A DNA stretch of 26,643 nucleotides. It comes from JAICLV01 sp036380925 (lineage in GTDB: Bacteria; Actinomycetota; Actinomycetes; Acidothermales; Acidothermaceae). Under the pieces are notes generated by a model. The model saw nothing but the letters and a program-made list of their open reading frames with translations, had not been told where the DNA came from and did no database searches. The position numbers were made by a program, and so were the translations under genes. The DNA lies in the NCBI GenBank assembly GCA_036380925.1, contig DASVDW010000102.1, positions 1-26,643 of the forward strand, read 5' to 3'. This document shows, in pieces, positions 22,002 through 26,643 of this stretch (position 1 is its first letter; each line of letters opens with the position of its first letter).

Positions 22002-22442
22002 GTGCCCCTTTACGCGGCGTACGCCAGCAACCTCGACCCCGAGCAGATGCTGCGCCGCGCCCCGCACTCGCCGGCTCGCGGCGCCGGCTGGTTGACCGGC
22101 TGGCGGCTCACCTTCGGCGGCGAGGAGCTGAGCTTCGAGGGAGCGCTCGCCACCGTCGTCGAAGACGACGACAGCCAGGTGTTCGTGATGTTGTACGACG
22201 TCCCCCCCAGCGACGAGCCAGAGCTCGACCGGTGGGAGGGCAGCGCCCTCGGGCTGTACCGCAAGATCCGGGTGCGGATCGCCACCTTGGACGGCGACGA
22301 GGCAGCCTGGCTGTACGTGTTGAACGGCTACGAAGGCGGCTTGCCCTCGGCCCGCTATCTGGGCTTGATCGCCGACGCCGCGGAGGCGGCTGGCGCGCCC
22401 GACGACTACGTGACGGCGCTGCGCAACCGCCCTTGCACGTGA
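22002..22442 (+). CDS. Gamma-glutamylcyclotransferase-like protein
   Basis: This 146-aa protein has the gamma-glutamylcyclotransferase-like fold signatures: YAAYASNLDPEQM at the N-terminus (substrate loop Y7-A-S-N-L11) and the candidate catalytic glutamate E79 in ELDRWEG. Later YVLNGYEGGLPSARYLGLI corresponds to the usual 'P...Y...I' C-terminal block. Members cyclise gamma-glutamyl amino acids or gamma-glutamylamines to 5-oxoproline. Actinobacteria make mycothiol rather than glutathione, so the natural substrate is unclear. A homologue is adjacent to lpdA in M. tuberculosis (Rv3304). It is 35 bp upstream of the purine nucleoside phosphorylase gene. GTG start. Confidence 0.87.
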   Translation: MPLYAAYASNLDPEQMLRRAPHSPARGAGWLTGWRLTFGGEELSFEGALATVVEDDDSQVFVMLYDVPPSDEPELDRWEGSALGLYRKIRVRIATLDGDEAAWLYVLNGYEGGLPSARYLGLIADAAEAAGAPDDYVTALRNRPCT

Positions 22443-22447
22443 CGTGC
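22435..22447. repeat. 13-bp inverted repeat upstream of the purine nucleoside phosphorylase promoter
   Basis: GCACGT-G-ACGTGC is a perfect inverted repeat (22435-22440 and 22442-22447). It covers the stop codon of the cyclotransferase gene and falls where the -35 region of the next promoter would lie, so it could be an operator. Confidence 0.4.
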
Positions 22448-22465
22448 GCGCCGGGGTTAGGGGCG

Positions 22466-22477
22466 TAACCTCCCCGC
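22466..22477 (+). promoter_or_regulatory. Predicted leaderless promoter of the purine nucleoside phosphorylase gene
   Basis: TAACCT (22466-22471) ends 6 nt before the ATG at 22478. No Shine-Dalgarno is seen. This favours 22478 over the in-frame ATG at 22487. Confidence 0.5.
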
Positions 22478-23293
22478 ATGACTTCGATGACGATCGACGC
22501 CGCAGACCCCGCCGCGCAAGCCGCGAACGCGGCGGCTCGGCTGGCCGAGCTCACCGGCGTCCGCACCCACGACATGGCCGTGGTGCTCGGCTCGGGATGG
22601 GTGCCAGCGGCCGACGCGATCGGCGACGCGAGCCACGAGCTCGCGGTGACCGACCTGCCCGGGTTCGCGCCGCCGGCGGTCGCGGGGCACGCCGGGCGGT
22701 TGCGCTCGATCCCGGTGGGCCAGCGGCGGGTGCTGGTCTTCCTTGGGCGCACCCACCTGTACGAGGGGCGCGGGGTCGCGTCCGTCGTGCACGGGGTGCG
22801 CACCGCGATCGCGGCCGGCTGCCGAACCATCGTGTTGACCAACGGGTGCGGCGGTCTGCGTGACGACTTCGCTCCCGGCCAGCCGGTGCTCATCAACGAC
22901 CACCTCAACCTGACCGCGGTATCTCCTTTGCAGGGCGCGATTTTCGTGGATCTCACCGACCTCTACAGCCTGCGGCTGCGCACCATCGCCCGCGAGGTCG
23001 AGCCGACCCTCCCCGAGGGCGTTTACGCGCAACTGCCTGGACCGCACTACGAGACGCCCGCCGAGATCCGCATGCTGCGCACGATGGGCGCCGACCTGGT
23101 CGGGATGTCGACCGCGCTTGAGGCGATCGCGGCTCGGGCCGCCGGCGCCGAGGTGCTGGGCATCTCGCTTGTCACGAACCTCGCCGCAGGCATGTCCGGG
23201 GAACCCCTCAACCACGAAGAGGTGCTGACGACCGGGCGCGAGTCGGCCGAACGCATGGGCGCGCTGCTCGCCAGACTCGTGAGCCGGATATGA
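22478..23293 (+). CDS. punA: Purine nucleoside phosphorylase, trimeric family
   Basis: This 271-aa enzyme cleaves (deoxy)inosine and (deoxy)guanosine with phosphate, giving base plus (deoxy)ribose-1-phosphate. It belongs to the trimeric, mammalian-like class: VLGSGW (36-41), AGHAGRL with H71, GRTHLYEG (90-97), TNGCGGL, the purine-binding GPHYETPAE with E192, VGMSTALEA (208-216, phosphate and ribose contacts) and TNLAAG with N234. The length is typical. Its stop overlaps the start of the phosphohexomutase gene (ATGA), which would process the sugar phosphate released. deoC lies beyond the next gene, completing deoxynucleoside breakdown. It corresponds to M. tuberculosis Rv3307. Confidence 0.95.
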   Translation: MTSMTIDAADPAAQAANAAARLAELTGVRTHDMAVVLGSGWVPAADAIGDASHELAVTDLPGFAPPAVAGHAGRLRSIPVGQRRVLVFLGRTHLYEGRGVASVVHGVRTAIAAGCRTIVLTNGCGGLRDDFAPGQPVLINDHLNLTAVSPLQGAIFVDLTDLYSLRLRTIAREVEPTLPEGVYAQLPGPHYETPAEIRMLRTMGADLVGMSTALEAIAARAAGAEVLGISLVTNLAAGMSGEPLNHEEVLTTGRESAERMGALLARLVSRI

Positions 23294-24924
23294 GCCTGCT
23301 CGCCGACGCGCGCTCATGGTTGACCGAAGACCCCGACCCTGACACGCGCGCCGAGCTCGCCGCGTTGCTGGAGAAGTCCGATGACGCCGCGATAGCAGAC
23401 CGGTTCGCCAGCCGGCTGCAGTTCGGGACCGCGGGCTTGCGCGGCGCGCTCGGAGCGGGCCCGAACCGGATGAATCGCACCGTCGTCATGCGCGCCGCCG
23501 CCGGGCTCGTCGGCTACCTCGAGCAGCACGGCGGCGACTCCGTTGTCATCGGCTTTGACGCCCGCCACAAGTCCGACGTGTTCGCCCGCGACACCGCGGC
23601 GATCGTCGCAGGCGCCGGCATGCGTGCGCTGCTGCTGCCGCGTCCGCTGCCGACACCCGTTTTGGCCTTTGCGATAAGGCATTTGCGCGCCTCCGCAGGG
23701 GTGATGGTCACCGCGTCGCACAATCCGCCGCAAGACAACGGGTACAAGGTGTACCTCGGCGACGGCGGCCAGATCGTGCCGCCGGCTGACAGCGACATCT
23801 CAAAAGCGATCGACGCGGTCGGCCCGCTCGCGTCAATACCAACAAAAGACGATTGGACGACGCTCGACGACTCCGTCGTCGAGGCTTATGTGCGGGCGGT
23901 CTCGGCAATGCCGCTGCTTCGACGGATTCCGCATCGAGACGTGCGCGTCGTTTACACGCCGCTGCACGGCGTCGGCCGCGACACCGTGCTCATGGCGTTC
24001 AATGCGGCGGGATTTCCTGCCCCAGAGGTGGTCTCACGGCAGGCCGATCCCGACCCCGACTTCCCGACCGTCGCGTTTCCCAACCCTGAAGAGCCTGGCG
24101 CGATCGACCTCGCCGTTGCCGCCGCACAAGCGTCGTCCGCCGACATCGTCATCGCCAACGACCCTGACGCCGACCGATGCGCGGTCGCGGCGCCGGACGA
24201 AGGCGGCTGGCGCATGCTGCGCGGCGACGAGGTCGGCGCGCTGCTAGCGGATTTCCTGCTGCGCAACGGTGTTCACGGCCGCTACGCGACGACCATCGTC
24301 TCGTCGTCCTTGCTCTCCGCGATGGCGGCGCGCCACGCGATGCCGTACTCCGAGACGCTCACCGGCTTCAAATGGATCGTCAAAGCCGGCGACGACCTGG
24401 TGTTCGGTTACGAGGAGGCGCTGGGCTACTGCGTGGCGCCCGGCATCACCCGTGACAAGGACGGCATCAGCGCGGCGCTGCTCGTCGCGCTGCTTGCGGC
24501 GCAGCTGAAGGCGGCCGGCTCGTCGTTGCCGCAGCGGCTCGACGAAATCGCCCGCGAGTACGGGCTTTTCGCGACCGACCAGTTGTCCGTGCGGGTTGAT
24601 GACCTCGCGCGAATCGCGATGGCGGTCGACAAGTTGCGGACGGCGCCGCCGAGCGCGCTCGGCGGCCTGCCGGTCACGTCGGCGGAAGACCTGGCCAGCG
24701 GTGTCGCCGGGTTGCCGCCCACCGAGGGCTTGCGCTACCGGTTGGACGGATCCCCGCGCGGTCTTGGCGCGGCGCGGGTCGTCGTCCGGCCGAGCGGCAC
24801 CGAGCCAAAACTCAAGTGCTACCTCGAGGTGGTCACCCCGGTTGGCGTTTCGATCGGCGACGCGCGAAGCGCGGCGCGCGCGGCCCTGAACGCGATCCGC
24901 GACGAGCTGGTCGCGGTCCTATGA
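23290..24924 (+). CDS. pmmB: Phosphohexomutase / phosphopentomutase-like (PmmB type)
   Basis: This 544-aa protein of the alpha-D-phosphohexomutase superfamily moves phosphate between sugar C1 and C6 (or C5). The four family elements are present: the phosphoserine loop TASHNPPQDNGYK with S143, metal loop DPDADR (D291, D293, D295), sugar-binding loop GYEEALGY, and phosphate-binding RPSGTEPKLK near the C-terminus. The length and the FGTAGLRG segment (45-52) match the PGM2/PMM2-like bacterial subgroup that includes phosphopentomutases. Translational coupling to purine nucleoside phosphorylase and the nearby deoC make phosphopentomutase activity (ribose-1-P to ribose-5-P) a real possibility beside the phosphomannomutase annotation of M. 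tuberculosis PmmB (Rv3308). Its last 6 bp overlap the convergent transporter gene. Confidence 0.93.
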   Translation: MSLLADARSWLTEDPDPDTRAELAALLEKSDDAAIADRFASRLQFGTAGLRGALGAGPNRMNRTVVMRAAAGLVGYLEQHGGDSVVIGFDARHKSDVFARDTAAIVAGAGMRALLLPRPLPTPVLAFAIRHLRASAGVMVTASHNPPQDNGYKVYLGDGGQIVPPADSDISKAIDAVGPLASIPTKDDWTTLDDSVVEAYVRAVSAMPLLRRIPHRDVRVVYTPLHGVGRDTVLMAFNAAGFPAPEVVSRQADPDPDFPTVAFPNPEEPGAIDLAVAAAQASSADIVIANDPDADRCAVAAPDEGGWRMLRGDEVGALLADFLLRNGVHGRYATTIVSSSLLSAMAARHAMPYSETLTGFKWIVKAGDDLVFGYEEALGYCVAPGITRDKDGISAALLVALLAAQLKAAGSSLPQRLDEIAREYGLFATDQLSVRVDDLARIAMAVDKLRTAPPSALGGLPVTSAEDLASGVAGLPPTEGLRYRLDGSPRGLGAARVVVRPSGTEPKLKCYLEVVTPVGVSIGDARSAARAALNAIRDELVAVL

Positions 24925-26148
24925 CCTCATAGATTTCGCGATCATCGAATCGTCCGCTGCCGGCTCTGCCACCGGAAGCGGCCGGCAGGCGGCGGCGATC
25001 AGCGCCGCCAAGCCGAGCAAGAACGCGACCGCGATCAGGGCGTGCCGCACCCCGAGATGGTCGCCGAGAAAGCCGATGAGCGGCGGGCCGGCGAGAAACG
25101 CCGCATAGCCGATGGACGCCACGACGCTGACCCGGGCGGCCGCGTGCAGCGGGTCGTCGGACGCCGCGCTCATGCCGACCGGGAAGCCGAGTGACGCGCC
25201 GAGCCCCCACAGCAACGCGCCGACCATCGCCGTCGGGATCGTGCCGGAGAACACGACGAGCACCAAGCCCACCAGCGCGAGGACCGCCGTGGCGCGCAGC
25301 ATCGCGACCCGCCCGTGCCGGTCGATGAGGCCAGGACCGAACCAACGACCGATCGTCATCGCGCCGACGAAAACCGCGAACGTGAGCGACCCGATCGCCG
25401 GGGCGGAGTGGTAGCCGTCGATCATCGCCACGCCGAGCCAGTCGTTTCCGGTGCCCTCGGTGAACGCGAAGCACAACACGAAGACTCCGACGAGCAGCGT
25501 GCGCGGCTCGGTCCACGCCTTGAACGGGCTGCGCCTGGCCTCGCCTTCGACCGGCCTCGCGTCGTTGCCGACCGCGAGGAAAGACCGGGTGCCCAACGGC
25601 ACCGCGATCGCCACGAGCACCGCGACCGCCACGAGTTGGGGCGTCACGCCGACGTGGATCGCCACCATCAAGGATCCGATCAGCGCACCGGCGAAGGTGC
25701 CGACGCTCCACCCCGCGTGGAAACGGGGCATGATCGCGCGCCCGAGACGTTGCTCCACCGCGGCGCCCTGCACGTTCATCGCGACGTCCCACATGCCGCT
25801 GCCGAAGCCGGCGAAGAACAGCCCGACGACCGTCGGGACGATCCCGTGCTGGTAGCCGACGGCGACCGTGGCCAAGCCCGCCGCCAGCACCAGCGACATG
25901 ACCGCGACCGCGCGCGCCGTGCCGAAGCGGGTCACGACCCAGCCGGCCAGCGGGATCGCGATGATCGAGCCGCAGGCCATCGCCAGCAGGATCAACCCGA
26001 GCTGGCCGGGAGTGACGTCGAGTTTCGCGCGCACCTGCGGGATGCGCGCCGCCCAGCTGGCGAACGAGAAGCCGTTGGCGAAGAACGCGAGATAGACCGC
26101 GAGCATCGCTCGGCGAACGGAAGCCTCCGCTCCGTTGCTGCTGCTCAT
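24919..26148 (-). CDS. Major facilitator superfamily transporter
   Basis: This 409-aa protein has about 12 hydrophobic segments. An MFS motif-A-like loop GWVVTRFGTARAV lies between helices 2 and 3, with a related GPGLIDRHGRVAML after helix 8. The N-terminus (FFANGFSFASWAARIPQVR) and WDVAMNVQGAAVEQRLGR resemble the YbjJ / fucose-permease-like branch, whose members include sugar transporters and uncharacterised efflux proteins. The substrate is unknown. A LacI-type operator in its promoter suggests carbohydrate control, which is inference. The ATG at 26148 is preceded by GAAGGG about 7-12 nt upstream. Confidence 0.9.
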   Translation of the reverse strand: MSSSNGAEASVRRAMLAVYLAFFANGFSFASWAARIPQVRAKLDVTPGQLGLILLAMACGSIIAIPLAGWVVTRFGTARAVAVMSLVLAAGLATVAVGYQHGIVPTVVGLFFAGFGSGMWDVAMNVQGAAVEQRLGRAIMPRFHAGWSVGTFAGALIGSLMVAIHVGVTPQLVAVAVLVAIAVPLGTRSFLAVGNDARPVEGEARRSPFKAWTEPRTLLVGVFVLCFAFTEGTGNDWLGVAMIDGYHSAPAIGSLTFAVFVGAMTIGRWFGPGLIDRHGRVAMLRATAVLALVGLVLVVFSGTIPTAMVGALLWGLGASLGFPVGMSAASDDPLHAAARVSVVASIGYAAFLAGPPLIGFLGDHLGVRHALIAVAFLLGLAALIAAACRPLPVAEPAADDSMIAKSMRS

Positions 26149-26187
26149 CCCAACCCTTCGCCACCGCCCGTCGCATCGGACGACCGC

Positions 26188-26215
26188 ACCCTATGTCATG
26201 GAAGCGCTCCCACAA
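26188..26215 (-). promoter_or_regulatory. Promoter of the MFS transporter gene
   Basis: On the minus strand TTGTGG (26210-26215) and TAGGGT (26188-26193) are separated by 16 nt. They predict a start near 26181 and a leader of about 33 nt with a purine-rich ribosome-binding site. It is the only promoter in the window with both hexamers and an operator between them. Confidence 0.5.
26199..26212. promoter_or_regulatory. LacI/GalR-family-like operator in the MFS promoter
   Basis: TGGAAGCGCTCCCA (26199-26212) is a 14-bp palindrome with one mismatched pair and the central CG typical of LacI-family sites. It differs at one base from TGGGAGCGCTCCCA, the known site of the Streptomyces cellobiose repressor CebR. 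It occupies most of the -35/-10 spacer, so a bound repressor would block RNA polymerase. No lacI-type gene is in the window. Confidence 0.55.
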
Positions 26216-26232
26216 GGGTATGCGACCGATGC

Positions 26233-26251
26233 TGGGCTTCCCGGCAGCCCA
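26233..26251. repeat. Hairpin in the MFS-deoC intergenic region
   Basis: TGGGCT (26233-26238) and AGCCCA (26246-26251) form a perfect 6-bp stem around a 7-nt loop. It sits between the two divergent promoters. The rest of 26216-26319 holds nothing recognisable. Confidence 0.3.
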
Positions 26252-26319
26252 TCCGGCCAGGCTGTTCGCCCCGCGAGGTCAAACGCATAACTTCAGCTGT
26301 TTTGCCGACCCGCGAGCGT

Positions 26320-26332
26320 TACGCTTGGCGGC
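26320..26332 (+). promoter_or_regulatory. Predicted leaderless promoter of deoC
   Basis: TACGCT (26320-26325) ends 7 nt before the ATG at 26333, with no Shine-Dalgarno. The same hexamer precedes ppc. Confidence 0.45.
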
Positions 26333-26643
26333 ATGACTGTCACCGCGGGGGTGATCCCCACCGACGTCGCCGGCTCAGCCGCCGCGCTGCGCCGGTTCTT
26401 GCACGGGTTGCCCGGTGTCGACCAGGTCGGCGCCGACGCGCGGGCCACCGCGCTCAGCACTCGCTCGATCAAGACGACCGCGAAACGGTGGGCGATCGAC
26501 ACCGCGATCTCGATGATCGACCTCACCACCCTCGAGGGTCAGGACACCCCTGGCAAGGTGAAAGCCCTGTGCGCCAAAGGGATCCGGCCCGATCCAACCG
26601 ACCCGTCGTGCCCGCGGGTGGCGGCGATCTGCGTGTATCCCGA
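26333..26643 (+). CDS. deoC: Deoxyribose-phosphate aldolase, N-terminal part (runs off the window)
   Basis: The first 103 codons of a DeoC-type aldolase, which splits 2-deoxyribose-5-phosphate into acetaldehyde and glyceraldehyde-3-phosphate. After a roughly 45-residue N-terminal extension the sequence shows SMIDLTTLEGQDTPGKVKALC and then RVAAICVYP. These match the E. coli DeoC start (LMDLTTLNDDDT ... AAICIYP). The Schiff-base lysine and proton-relay residues lie beyond the window end. The context with purine nucleoside phosphorylase and a phosphosugar mutase fits deoxynucleoside catabolism. The ATG at 26333 is supported by a leaderless -10; the extension is normal in actinobacterial homologues. 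Confidence 0.88.
   Translation, partial: MTVTAGVIPTDVAGSAAALRRFLHGLPGVDQVGADARATALSTRSIKTTAKRWAIDTAISMIDLTTLEGQDTPGKVKALCAKGIRPDPTDPSCPRVAAICVYP

Noticed and set aside
20896..22095. A 399-codon open frame opposite lpdA
   Set aside because: It is the shadow of the flavoprotein, crosses the divergent promoter and runs into the cyclotransferase gene in another frame.
24833..26215. A 460-codon open frame on the same strand as the MFS gene, shifted by one frame
   Set aside because: The other frame gives a clean 12-helix transporter; this one is an Arg-rich frame-shifted reading.
1..26643. CRISPR arrays, tRNA/rRNA genes, insertion sequences, integrases, phage genes, toxin-antitoxin pairs
   Set aside because: No spaced direct repeats, cloverleaf candidates, transposase motifs or terminal inverted repeats were found by eye, and the gaps between genes are too short to hide them.

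Overview
The window is a 26.6 kb chromosomal stretch from a high-G+C actinobacterium. The evidence is strongly G/C-ending codons, frequent GTG starts, many predicted leaderless starts, separate acyl-CoA carboxylase alpha, beta and epsilon subunits, and gene neighbourhoods shared with Mycobacterium tuberculosis and Streptomyces (PH-domain protein / birA / accD5 / accE / accA3, and lpdA / gamma-glutamylcyclotransferase / purine nucleoside phosphorylase / phosphomannomutase). Genus cannot be fixed from this sequence. It looks like core chromosome: no rRNA, tRNA, CRISPR array, transposase, integrase or phage gene was seen. Coding density is very high, and no gene-free gap exceeds 200 bp.

Layout. 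(1) 61-1620, minus: an acyl-CoA carboxylase carboxyltransferase of uncertain substrate, divergent from a PTH2-type peptidyl-tRNA hydrolase (1674-2372, plus). (2) 2376-3664, minus: a translationally coupled fructosamine/ribulosamine kinase and low-molecular-weight phosphatase pair, probably a protein deglycation module. (3) 3704-5185, plus: a secreted lipoprotein with a PQQ-type beta-propeller. (4) 5223-6843, plus: a tight operon of nucleotidyltransferase, BON-domain protein and metallophosphoesterase with no known joint function; this is the best candidate for an undescribed system. (5) 14289 down to 6840, minus: a long co-directional run of ppc, birA, ABC ATPase, ABC-2 permease, PH-domain membrane protein, enoyl-CoA hydratase and HMG-CoA lyase. 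(6) 14313-19221, plus: accD5 and accE, a second beta-propeller lipoprotein, then accA3. (7) 19223-20517: a small zinc-ribbon protein (minus), a DUF5313-like membrane protein and a DUF1990-like protein. (8) 20518-24924: lpdA-type flavoprotein (minus), gamma-glutamylcyclotransferase, purine nucleoside phosphorylase and phosphohexomutase. (9) 24919-26148, minus: an MFS transporter, followed by deoC (plus), which runs off the window end.

How the genes fit together. The centre brings together bicarbonate-using and biotin-dependent carboxylation: PEP carboxylase and biotin ligase on one side of a 23-bp divergent promoter, and the propionyl/acyl-CoA carboxylase beta and epsilon subunits on the other, with the biotinylated alpha subunit 1.4 kb further on. 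HMG-CoA lyase and a crotonase suggest branched-chain (leucine-type) acyl-CoA degradation, which could use the second carboxyltransferase with a shared AccA3. The right end is nucleoside salvage: phosphorolysis, phosphopentose/hexose mutase and deoxyribose-phosphate aldolase.

Regulatory features. Eight starts have a TANNNT hexamer ending 6-7 nt before the start codon, which predicts leaderless mRNAs. All five convergent gene pairs abut or overlap, leaving no room for intrinsic terminators. The MFS promoter contains a 14-bp operator resembling those of LacI-family repressors.
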